This document shows positions 1 to 10,300 of a DNA stretch of 25,351 nucleotides, piece after piece. Both the position numbers and the translations under genes were made by a program. Below the pieces are notes generated by a model, which was not told the origin of the DNA, did not search any database, and was given only the letters and a program-made list of their open reading frames with translations. Origin of the DNA: Saccoglossus kowalevskii (Eukaryota; Hemichordata; Enteropneusta; Harrimaniidae); assembly GCF_000003605.2 (NCBI RefSeq), contig NW_003109988.1, positions 99,335 to 124,685 on the forward strand, in the 5' to 3' direction. How positions within the stretch are numbered: position 1 is the stretch's first letter; each line of letters opens with the position of its first letter.

Positions 1-536
1 TCATGTTGAACTGGGCAATATTGTTCTTGATGACATCAGACCTGGCAGAAACACAGGCATATACAGGTACACATGAAACTTGGTACATAGATGTTCTAGA
101 ACAATGCACAGAACTGCTCAGTTTTGGCTTAAAATCAGTTCATAATAATTACCTAATTTGCATAATAATTCATAATTTTGTTGGTTCTAATCATTTCAAT
201 GAAACTTGATACAAAGATGGTCTGTGACATTACATTGACTGTATTAGTCTTACATTAAAATCTTTTCATATTAATTGCCTGATTTGCATAATAATCAGTT
301 AGTTTTCAGCTTTTCCATCAATATCTCAAGTACTTATTATCTTATTTCAATGAATCTTAGTACGTAAATACTCTAAGACAATGCAATGATCTAATTAGTT
401 TTGGGTTTATATACATCCATAATAATTACTCAAGCTTCTTGTTTGAAAGGCTAGTTTTGATTTAATTTTGATGTTTCCCCAATACTCTTAGCACACAGGA
501 GTTCTTGCTAAGCTTTCTTTGATTTATTTTTTACAG
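1..536. other. Intron upstream of exon A
   Basis: Non-coding, AT-rich. It carries three diverged tandem units (see 72-440) and ends in the acceptor of exon A. No exon was found. Confidence 0.6.
72..440. repeat. Three diverged tandem units of about 125-150 bp
   Basis: Units begin near 73, 199 and 350 with ATGAAACTTGGTACATAGAT-like text and each later holds ATTACCTAATTTGCATAAT or a close variant. The opening text resembles the 140-bp unit repeat at 3.6 and 15.8 kb, so they may be remote relatives. Confidence 0.55.
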
Positions 537-631
537 AATGTTTGATAGATACCAGACTGCTAAAGAAAGGTCTAATGAAACCAACATGATAGATGTGCTA
601 TTCAAGCAATCTCCTTCTCAGGATAAGGAAA
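537..631 (+). CDS. VPS13C: VPS13A/C-like exon A (block 1)
   Basis: The acceptor TTTTTTACAG ends at 536 and the donor GTAAGT starts at 632. One leading base completes a codon from an exon outside the window; 31 codons follow, starting MFDRYQTAKERSNETNMIDV, and one base is left over. It corresponds to the stretch after the 'CxLDD' strand of VPS13C, where the human protein reads 'SSMIDISYKQ'; here it reads 'TNMIDVLFKQ'. The ATG at 538 is internal, not a start. Confidence 0.82.
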
Positions 632-3099
632 GTAAGTCTTTAGAATCCCACTAGATATCAAATGATAGTAATTAACATCAGTACATGGACTTGTTTTGTT
701 TAATGGAAATGGTACCCAGTGTTCTTGAATTGACTGACTCATTAGTTGAATCACTAGACAACATGATGAATTTTGTTTGACTTGTTACATTTGTAGCTCT
801 GCTGTTGACTTAGTCGAGCAGAGCTTATCATATGAGTTATTGTCCATCAGCATCCTCGTCGTTTTCCGTGTCAACTTTTTACTACAATTCTTGTTGCTTT
901 GATACTTGGTGTATATGTACCTTGGGCAGACCTGTCTTAGATTTGTTCATTTCATAATGATATCTTTAATTCTTTAATTTCGATGAATATTTTTTTTCAT
1001 TTTTGATAAAAAGTGATATTTTCGACTTCTTGTTGAAAACCGCGAGTCTGATTGCTTTGATATATATATATATATAGGTACTACATGTTGACCTCTCTCA
1101 GATTTGTTCATTTTGTTAAATGATATCTTCATTTCTTTAATTGAAACAGCAAAGCTATCTCAGCGGAGAGGCTGCTTGTTTAATTTTATTCAGGATTTGC
1201 TCTACTAGAAAAACATTTGAGAGACCACGTAAAACAAAAAAAATTGTGTTGCATTTCATTGAAATATGATTTATTTTAAATATAAGTAAAACACGCCTCT
1301 GTAGTTTTAGTGCATGTGCTACTTCCATAGCACACCATTTTCCATTTAAACATTCAGCCTTACATTTCTAGGTATAGTTTTTCATGTCTTGTTTTTCCTA
1401 CGACAGTCACTGTCAAAGTCAAGAAGATGTTCGTCTGCCTGTGTCTTGAGTATCTGTTAACAGTGGCTGACTTCTTCACCAAGGGACTACCAAAGAAAGA
1501 AGCAGAGGAGGAATCCCCGCTGCAGTCCAAAGCCGTGCAGAAAGTTGAAAAATCACCTGCTACCGCAGAGAAGAGTGAAGCACCGGTCGGAACTATTAGG
1601 ATTAAGCTGACTGTTGAAAACCCTGAGATTGTTCTTGTCGCTGATGCTACAGATCTGGAAACTGCTGCACTTGTACTGCAGGTAAGAGGACGCTGTTTGG
1701 TTTGCTATTCACCTTTTCTGTTAGTAACGCAATCTAGACGTCGATGAGTGAAAGTTTAAATCAATAACTGTGTTGGGTTGTGTAGTCGTTCGTCCACAGA
1801 CCGTATTCATTATTGCCCTCCCGCGATCTCATTGAGACATGCGAGAGCCACATAACTTGTTTTAACCCTCCCTTCTCAAACAGTGTCTCATTTATTATCA
1901 TCACGTTCTCTGCCCCGCTGATCAATGTAAACAGTGGACTCAATGGTGGCAGAACAAAACAATTTTCGTGGGGCGGCTTTTTCACTCTCATTTAGATCTC
2001 GGCCACCATTTGCAAATACGGTATATTAGAATACCGTATTTACTCCATTAGATGCACATCTCCAAATACTGCATTTGATATATATAACTGATTCAGAATC
2101 ATTAAAATACGACTTTTATACTTTGACCATAACAACACGTTCTGTAATTTACATGTGCTACTAGTAGAGCAAATGTTTTCGTAAACAATATTGAAGCTCA
2201 TTTTTGTGACAGAAATGAAATTATGGCAAGAAGGCGCAGTTCTTAACTTCAAGGACCACCTCATCGCATGATAACTGTTGAATGTTGGTAGTAGTACATG
2301 ACCACTATGAATATAACACATTATTATACAGTTACAGTTGTGCCGTAATTTTGTCATATTTTGATCCTACCCTATACGAAAATGCAAATTCTAAATATGG
2401 AATGATTGCGCGCGTAAGCTTCCTCTAATACTAAAAACAAACATGGATGCCAACAGGGTTTGACCCAAATCCACACAATGAAGTTTGCTGATTCTGTTGG
2501 ATTTTGGCATTCCCATGATGTATTCTTGGAAGGAAAAGATGTATAATAATACGAGAATACCTCAAAGTATGCACTCAGACAGTACGCCACGCATCCACCT
2601 CCGCTGTGCATCGGTCGATACTCCAGCTGGGTTGTCTTCGTGCATACTTTGAGGTATTCTCGTAATAACCTCCTAAATAAGTATAAAAACATCATGTTAA
2701 TAAAGGACACAAGAAGTAAATATTTTTGCCATAAGACTGTAAGTTGAACACTGTGATTTTAAATACACTGTATGATGTGGCTACTGCGATGTGTCACAAG
2801 AATTAAATGTGATACCCGCAGTTTTACATCCTCCATGTTTTGACACCACTCTTTCAACTGTGGTGACAATGATCCTAGCATTTAGACTTGTTTCTTCCCG
2901 CCTAGCCAACCACAGTGAACTCAGCCATCTTCTCATCATACTACAACTGCAGTTTATTTATTTTATTCACTTTCAGACTGAAATTGAACTTGGTATGACA
3001 ATAAGTCCAAGCAGGTTGACAGTGAGTGGTGCAGTCCACAATTTACAGATAATACACTGTCCATTTCTAAGGAGCAAGCGGCCTATGGACAGTTCAAAG
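537..3099 (+). CDS. VPS13C: VPS13A/C-like exon block 1 (three exons, partial)
   Basis: Three exons (537-631, 1407-1681, 2977-3099; 493 nt) join in one open frame with phases that fit: one leading base, then 1, then 0. The product matches the middle of the VPS13A/C lipid-transfer bridge, about residues 1,090-1,200 in VPS13A numbering. Telling strings are MFVCLCLEYLLTVADFF, NPEIVLVADATDLETAALVL and NLQIIHCPFL, the counterparts of the VPS13C segments around 'EFLMTVADFF', 'DPEVVFVA' and 'ACPFL'. In the family this part forms strands of repeating beta-groove units that carry glycerolipids between membranes at contact sites. In canonical order this block belongs after the exon at the right edge of the window, not before the exon at 4188. 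Whether it is part of a working gene, a duplicated fragment or an assembly error is open. Identification is firm; assignment to VPS13C rather than the VPS13A/C ancestor is tentative. Confidence 0.85.
632..1406. other. Intron A-B
   Basis: It contains a hairpin (AGCTCTGCT at 795-803 and AGCAGAGCT at 817-825), two diverged copies of a roughly 90-bp segment (about 893-985 and 1053-1145, each with TCAGATTTGTTCATTT-like text), and a TA run at 1062-1077. No exon was found. Confidence 0.6.
1407..1681 (+). CDS. VPS13C: VPS13A/C-like exon B (block 1)
   Basis: The exon runs from the acceptor CGACAG to the donor GTAAGA, 92 codons including the base carried from exon A. It opens with ITVKVKKMFVCLCLEYLL and TVADFFTKGLP, a strong VPS13A/C match. 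A charged Lys/Glu/Pro/Ser linker follows (about codons 32-58), then TIRIKLTVENPEIVLVADA and TDLETAALVLQ, the next bridge strands. The linker is likely a disordered loop off the groove. It ends in phase 0. Confidence 0.92.
1825..2002. mobile_element. MITE-like repeat, family 1 copy a
   Basis: It starts GATCTCATTGAGA and ends CTCTCATTTAGATC, imperfect inverted ends. A diverged copy lies at 23674-23877 with the shared order ACTTGTTTT, CCACTGATC-type text, CAGTGGA and AGATCTCGG. No target duplication is clear. Confidence 0.4.
2015..2040. repeat. 10-bp perfect inverted repeat
   Basis: AATACGGTAT and ATACCGTATT flank six bases. The text after it (CCGTATTTACTCCATTAGAT) looks like a transposon terminus, which is only a resemblance. 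Confidence 0.6.
2550..2664. repeat. Foldback with 25-bp perfect arms
   Basis: The arm at 2550-2574 (starting TACGAGAATACCTCAAAG) is perfectly complementary to 2640-2664, around a 65-nt loop. Weak matching continues outwards (CATGATGT at both outer sides), so the arms may be the core of a larger foldback element. Confidence 0.85.
2977..3099 (+). CDS. VPS13C: VPS13A/C-like exon C (block 1)
   Basis: The acceptor CACTTTCAG precedes 2977 and the donor GTGAGT starts at 3100; 41 whole codons in phase 0-0. It reads TEIELGMTISPSRLTVSGAV and then HNLQIIHCPFLRSKRP, matching the VPS13A/C strand pair that ends 'ACPFLxxKR'. In the family the next residues would be a 'TVLQPC' strand, which is not found in the following kilobase. 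Confidence 0.9.
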
Positions 3100-4187
3100 G
3101 TGAGTGAAGTCAAAGAAAATTCACTGTTCCAGTTGAAAACACTGATACACGATATAAATTACTGTAATTTCACAAACTCAGAAGGAGGTACATGTATGTG
3201 AGGATATGACCAGGTGATACATGTAGTTGCTCATAAAATAAGTGAGGTAAACTTTTACTAAGCCACTTGCACCTACATGTACATGTTTCACACCACAAAT
3301 TTTGAAAAAACAACCCTTCAAGTGTGCATGTATTTTAATGTGTTTTATTTGAGCCTTAGAGCACCAAATTTTAATTAGTCCCTGTTTGGACGATGTCCGA
3401 AAATGGGGACTTATAATTCGGTCTCCGTCCGTCTGTGCGTCCGTGCGGCCGTCCGGAGTCATATCTCAGAATCCCTTGGACCGATTCCGTTCATTCTTTG
3501 CATGTGCCTAGTACTTTATGTGGGACATATGCACATGCAATGGTTTAGCGATTCGATTCAAAATGGCCAACTGGCAGCCATCTTGTTTTTTAAAAATGTT
3601 GTATTTTGGACATGCTTTGTCAGTTGTCATTCAAACTTGGTACATAGATTATACATGTTAGAATACATGTCCATGACGATTTATTTCGCAATTGGATCAA
3701 AGATGGTCGACTGGCAGGCATCTTTTTTTTTTTTATCGCGGTATCTTGGACGTGCTCTGTCAGTTTTCATTCAAATTTGGCACATGCATGTACTTTATAC
3801 ATGTTAGGATGCATGTCCATGACAATTTGTTTCAAAATCTGATCAAGGATGGCCGATTGACAGCCATCTGACTTTTTGGCCTTACTACTATATTTCCACA
3901 ATTTATGTACCATTTTCATTCGTATTTGGCACATACATCATACATATGAGTGTGTTTCATAATCAGATCAAAGATGGCAGAATAACGACTGTTTTTATTT
4001 TTGGCCATATTACTACTACACGGAACACATGTTTTGATGTAAATAAACAATCTGTTGTATACGCCCCTTGGAATTCAAGTTTCAAGGACACGATTGCGAC
4101 AACCCCTCTGCTTTAATATGACGAGCACAAAGAGAACTTTCAAAAATTTAACGAGGACTGTGTCATTTTCAATGACTTGTTTTACAG
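3100..4187. other. Interval between exon C and exon D
   Basis: From 3100 to 3375 there is only AT-rich sequence; 3376-4180 is a dispersed repeat. No exon that would carry the reading frame from C to D was found. This is where the expected exon order breaks. Confidence 0.7.
3376..4180 (+). repeat. Long dispersed repeat with 140-bp tandem units, copy 1
   Basis: It opens with a hairpin (GTCCCTGTTT ... AAATGGGGAC, 3378-3410) and a TCCGTCCG tract, then units of about 140 bp containing ATGGCCAACTGGCAGCCATC (3565 and diverged repeats near 3705, 3849 and 3971), and a tail with GATGTAAATAAACAATCTGT and GAGCACAAAGAGAACTTT. The same layout occurs at 15558-16715. Reversed, the hairpin followed by CTAA recalls a Helitron 3' end, but no 5' end or insertion site was established. 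Confidence 0.8.
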
Positions 4188-4340
4188 GCTTCAAGCTGCT
4201 GCAATGTCTACTTTGGATACAATAAGGAACCAGAGTGCTACTGGTATGAACTATATGATTCAGTCTCGTAAAGTCACTGATATCAGCGTGGACATCAAAG
4301 GTTCCTACGCTATCATACCAGAGAATGGAATATATGACAG
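4188..4340 (+). CDS. VPS13C: VPS13A/C-like exon D (first of block 2)
   Basis: The acceptor TTGTTTTACAG ends at 4187 and the donor GTAGGT starts at 4341. The family frame needs one leading base, so the upstream exon must leave two bases. It reads LQAAAMSTLDTIRNQSATGM, NYMIQSRKVTDISVDIKGSY and AIIPENGIYD, matching the VPS13A/C helix plus strand 'TATGLxxIIExxKVLDL...SYxxVPQ'. The exon that should precede it ('YDAKTVNxxVEFF' in the family) is not in the window. Confidence 0.9.
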
Positions 4341-7300
4341 GTAGGTTTAAAAGTAATGGAACAGTCATCATAATATGGCTCGAAATAAAAAAAAAATATT
4401 TATTTAGCATTTAGAAACTATTATGGACCTGCCTGTTTGCAGTGAAAAAGAGGGAAATTGCTAATGAGTCTGTGGCTGTGATATGTCTCAGAGTATAGCC
4501 ACTGTATACTGTGAGTCGGAATAATTAACAAAGTTGGAAAGTTGACATTTATTGAACTATGAAACAGGAAAAATCAACATCGGCGGAACCACAACGTTCT
4601 CAAGTATCACATGACACAAAACTCAAGTTGTGATAGGTTGGTTCGAAACCAATCACTGATCGCAGTAATAATGTCATAGGTCAAATATGATATAATATTA
4701 GGAATACAAATAATCTAAACTAAACATCAAAGCTATTGCTGCACAGAAATAATACAGCAAATGGAATAATAGTTATAGAAAACATTTTGATGTCTAACTA
4801 GACAATTCAACTCAATAAGCAAACACACTTATGATTTGCATCCCGCCCCGACAGAGACCTGAATGTCCTCAGGCAGACGGGTAGGGAGAAGTGGTTAACC
4901 CCTCAGCTTCATTGTCAACTTTTGGTACCACCTACAAAATGATCTTGTACAGTCTGGTTCTCCCCATTTGATATATGGACAAAAATTGACAAAACTTTTT
5001 GATCAAAAAGTTAAAGCAATATCTAAACTGTTGATAAAATTGAGCAAAACTTTATACAAAATATGAAATTATTTTGAATTTTTTATGAGAATAATATCAG
5101 CCATTCATAGGGTTAAAGAGTCATTTGCCCAAATACATCTCCAATTAATTTTTAATGACTAGCTAATCAATAATTGGGAAGATAAACCCAATGTTTGCTC
5201 TTGTAAACTTGGTAAGTACGCCATGTTTACTGAAAGCTTCCACGCACAGCCAATTTCTTTGACCTTTTTTTTTTTTTTGGATCAAATTCTGCCTTGTATA
5301 TATGCTTTGACTCAACTGTGTCTTCTTGTGTTTTTCTCTTATATCAGTTCTGCATCTCTGATAATTGCCAACTTGGGTGATTTTAAAATGCAAAGCCTAC
5401 AAGCAGATAAATTGGCTGAGTGGAGACGACAGGTGAGTGAAAAACAAAAGCAAGCTAAGAGGTCTTACTATGAACACTTAGCTTGAATAAATTGATTAGT
5501 GTTTCAGTACAACTAAAATTTGAATCAGCCTGAAATTTCAGGGATGTGTAACTTCTGTAATATTGGAAGCAAATACTTGAAATCGTAATATGCATTGGTG
5601 GAATATCAGCTGCCATGACCGCAGTTTGAGTTAAAGTTGGATTTGACTAGATAACTGGCAAACATTTTGAATTGCAAATTGGGTTATACAGTTGAGGTTC
5701 ATAATTCAGATACTAGTTTGAGTATTGTAATTTTTTTTTAAATTTTTTTCATTTTTGCTAGAGATGTTGAATGACTTAGCAAAGTTTCAGGAAATCTGTA
5801 TGTAAAAATTATGACGTCTCCATCCTTAAAATGCGTTTAGATACATTGGTGTTAGGATAAAACTACTCTCTCACAATATCACCACACTTTGTGTTAGTGG
5901 GAGTTGTGCACCCTTGGTAATTTACCCTTGCCTGTAAACATAATGTTTTTTAATTAACACAAATTTTTGGTTTAAGGGTCATAGTCACCACATAGCACAT
6001 GTTCATATTCCCCCACACATGTAAACAATATACATGTGTATTACGTACATGTATATTGTATATGTTACATGTAGCCTATATCGAACATGGCGCAGTGCAA
6101 CGACTGTGATCATTAACTTATGTGAAGACTAACAAATATTCTGATTGTCTCGTATTTATTTCTTGTGAATTGTTGTTTTAATCATATGTCACCGTATTAT
6201 GTGCTTTCAATCTGTGTGCTTGCTTTTTAGCATGCTTGCCATGTTTAATTAACGCTAATATTTTGAAAGTGTATGTAACACTATTCAGAAGGAATTGTTC
6301 TACGCATTGTACTTGAAGTTGTGCATATACGCTTTACGCGCTTACTTTCTCAAAATATGTCGCGTCCTCTACAATCAGGACTGGCTGATCACATATTATT
6401 GTTAATAATTATATTTGCATTTATTTTCAGCATGCTATTATTTCTGATATCAGTATTTCTTATCTGAAAATAAATTTCACCAGGAAAAAAAATATCCTGC
6501 ATAATTTTTGGTATTGTTCATGTTAGAAACAATTATTTTTTGCTTCCCTACCCTGCGGCCAATCAGATGCAACAATTAATGGAGCAAGATCCCATCGCCT
6601 ATGTGTGTAAAAAAACAAGGCATTTTTCTTTTATATGATTGTTTTTGTAACCCTTTTACAAATTATTTGTAAAGTTTTTCTTAATTCATGAAATAACTTT
6701 TAACTATTAACATTTTCATGAATTTCTTCTCAAATATTTATACATCTGACTGTACGGACTTCACTTATAGTGCGCCCTCTATCAACAATTTTGACTACCA
6801 ATATAAATATTGGTAGAGGGCGCTGTATACTGCCAGTGTCAAAGCGCAGCCAATTGCCTCGTTATAATATTCCTTGTTATTAACTGTCTTATATAACAAC
6901 TAACCCCCCTACCTTATAATGTTTTATTTTATTTCCTATGTGTTCCTGTTAACTCCTTATTATGATAGCTTGCTATGGCTAAAGCTCTCAGAGAAGTACG
7001 ACCAATAAGTATAGTCACCTGCATGTCACCTTTTTATCTCCATCCTTTATTACAAACACTGTTCTTTTTATTCTTTCTAAATATTTATTCTATCGATCTC
7101 CACAATTTACGCATCAATAGTTTCTCTGTTGTCTTTTGTAACCAAAGTTCCATTGCTTTCTCCAGAATGTCCGTGACAATATTTTCATTGTTTTCTTATT
7201 GTTTATCCAATGTTCTCTCCATCTCTTGTAACTATGGTTACTGTTGTTTTCTCTAGAATGTCTGACTGAAGACACTAGGGAATACAGGGACATGCAACTG

Positions 7301-10300
7301 TGGTCTTTTCGTTGATGTAATGTCTCTTTGGATTCAAATGAGATTTTGAACATTCGACGTGCAATATTTCGTTCAAATCCACATCAAGTTGCATCACTGT
7401 TCACGCACGCACACATTTTCCTACAGATAAATTTCAGAACAAAAACGTGCCTGCACAACACATTAATAGTATGAAATAAACTAGTAGAATTTGAACGAGT
7501 GTAGTATATCTCAAAATTAGGGTAACAAAACGGCTTGGTCTCAGCATTTGGCAGGACAGTCACTTTGTGATTTGATGCAAGTAAATGATAAGACAATATT
7601 TTTATTCATTGATTTTCAAACAAAAGCATGTCTATGCCACAGTATGCGAATAGCAGTACCCAAACAGTGTATTCGAAAAATTTAGTTACATAAACTACAA
7701 GAAAAATGTGTGATTGGGAAAAACATAGAACACTTACATTATGGGACATGACACACCAAGACACATTGCATGGGACAACATCATTGATGTTTGCCACAGT
7801 TTCCTGTCCCTGTATTAATGTATGTAGTCTTTTATTGTTTTTTCATTGTTCTTTACATCTTTTGTAACCATGGTTTCATTGTTTTCTCTAGAATTTCTGT
7901 AACAATGATTTCTTTATTCTTTCCTTTGTTCCTTTCATAATTTGTTAATTCTTCCTCCTTGTAGCAGTCAACCATGGTATGTGGACTTTAATGAAATGTA
8001 ACAATTTCTGTTGTTTACCCATAATTCATTGGGAAATATGAAACTGCATACAGATCAACACTTATTTTTTCACAAACAAACCCATTCTATGCTCATGATG
8101 GAAATCTTTCACAGTTTATCTCAGAATTGCATATACAGCATTTATTGATGTATACATGTATGTAAAATCATGTCACAGGTTTCGTTTCTTTCTCACAATT
8201 GAATGTTCATATACAACTTAATAACTTTTACTTTAAATATTCTTAAATCAGTTTTCCATTTCAATTGTTCATTCATCAAGTTTGTGTAAAGAGAGATTTC
8301 TATTTTTGCTATTTTTACTAAATCAGCAACAAAAAACAAAAAACAAAAAAATGCTGAAAATTACTCTCCTCCACTCTCTCACACTGGTTTGCATTAGGTG
8401 CATGACAACCCAGTGAAAATAAATTATTCATATCAAACTCATTTGGTGATTTCAGCTAAAATAAATGTTATTTAATGAGAGAACTTTCTCCTAACGTTCT
8501 TAATCCTGATTGGTTACCAGTCCTCTTTCGACCTTTGACCCGAAAGTAATAACGGTTTATAATGTTACAAAATCGTTCTTTGCTAAATTCAAAGACGTAT
8601 TGATGAATGAAATTCTTTTTGACCAATTTCTTTCTCATGTATCTTTGTCATCATTATTCATTTTTTATTGTGATTTTTTATTTGATTTTTGCTAAAAGTT
8701 GTGTTTGATTCCTGCAGCAATGTGTACCAATAGAAGACTTACTGAATAAAGCATACGATAAATTCAGTTTAAAACTACAGAGTGTGCAGGTTATACTGGC
8801 CAAACCAGGTAATATTTCAAAGTTTTGACTTTAATGTATTATTTTCTTAAGTCATTCTTGGACTTGACCTTGAAGCAGATTTAATGCAGACATACTTGTG
8901 CGGCACAAACATGTAACGCTGTTACATAAAGCGACACAATCGCCACACGGCGTGTCGTAAAATTTTGTGAAAACAAATGACAAATTTAACATACGTTTTA
9001 TCAGAGGTACATTACTTGGGGTTTGCAACTACGGTGACATGATACCAAGATCCCGTCTCGCTCTCGCATAAGCGTTGCAACTCAGAAAAATTTGAATGCG
9101 CATGCTCGAGGTAACTAGGATACTGGGATGTCTAGGTGCTCACAAAATGACAGATTATGATAACTATATTTTCTGTACATTTTCGATGTATTACATTTTT
9201 TCACTATGAATGTGGTAATACATGTTTTATTATTTTATTACAAACCGCCTATCTCATGTCAGAAGGTTGTAGCATCAGTCTCGCTATCTACAAGATGAGA
9301 CTTGAATGGGATCTTGACATGATGTCACCATACAGTACTATGCACGTTGCAAACCCCAAGTAATGTACCTCTGGTTATATACTTCACATAGAATCTATGT
9401 TGAATACGATTACTTTTAAATTTCTCTAACTGTTCATATTCTTTGTCAACGATGCAGGTGAAGATTGGAAGGCAGCCATATTGGAGCCTAAATCGGCCTT
9501 ACATGTCTTGCAACCGACTGAATTGAGTGTGGAACTTCATAAATGTATGCTGACCAATGACACTCGAGTACCACAGTAAGTGATTTCACGTATATTGAGT
9601 TTGATTAGTGGTTTGTGAAACAATCAATTTAGTTACATTCACACTACTGAGAAAAATGTGGGAAAAAAGATACTTTCACCTCGCATTAAGCCTGTTCACT
9701 TTAACCTTTTCACTACCAGATCGCTCTTTTCATCACAAATTCACAATATACCGGTATTCCCATTTACAGTCTGCACTTTCCTTCCGAACATTGGGACAAA
9801 AATAGCTGAAAATTTACACAAATTGTGTCTGTTGGCTCCAAAATTATGTTCATTTCCAGAAATATTAAAGAATAAAAGAAAAAAGTGATGAAAAATTTGG
9901 GAGAGAAAGTCTGGTGGTAAAAAGGTTAGGAATAATGAAGGATGAACACGCATAACAAAACATGATTCTGCGAGTATCTGCTTGCAATAAACCCAATGCT
10001 AGTTTACATTGTAGCATAAAAATTGACCAAAGACCAAATAATACTAGTATTTCACATGAACATTTTGTAAGAAAACATTTCTGTATCAATTTGATGTGAT
10101 TTGATTGCATTACAGAAATAAGTACTTTATTTTTCATAGATAGACAAATAACAATGTCATTAAGTATGTTATTGATCAAAATTCTGCTTGATGAGAGCAA
10201 CTAATTTTTGATGAAATAGCTACATACTATTTTTAGTAGCGAATTTAATTAACATACTCTTAATTTAATTAACAGACTCTTAATTTAATTAACAGACTCT

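Larger units (their letters stand above)
1682..2976. other. Intron B-C
   Basis: It holds a MITE-like segment (1825-2002), a palindrome (2015-2040) and a large foldback (2550-2664). Reading frames on either strand here give no recognisable protein. Confidence 0.6.
5433..8717. other. Intron E-F (3.3 kb)
   Basis: It holds a possible 27-nt microexon (6969-6995), a foldback (6772-6823), a MITE candidate (7281-7816) and three diverged copies of a short segment TTTGTAACCATGGTTTCATT near 7134, 7227 and 7862. No conserved VPS13 segment is missing between E and F. Confidence 0.6.

Noticed and set aside
1-536. Whether the left end continues exon T
   Set aside because: No continuation of exon T was found; the sequence is repeat-bearing intron up to the acceptor at 536.
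2040-2710. Two minus-strand frames of just over 100 codons
   Set aside because: No recognisable domain, and one spans the 25-bp foldback. More likely chance in repeat-derived sequence.
2791-3201. 136-codon frame starting upstream of exon C
   Set aside because: Only 2977-3099 matches VPS13; the part before it includes a good acceptor and reads as intron.
3403-3807. 134-codon open frame, with similar frames at 15672-15950, 15893-16078 and 16100-16327
   Set aside because: These are chance frames through the 140-bp repeat units; the recurring VFWTCFVS-type text reflects repeat identity, not a protein family.
4188-4340. Exon D as the first exon of a separate gene starting at its internal ATG
   Set aside because: A strong acceptor precedes it and family homology begins upstream of that Met, so it is an internal exon.
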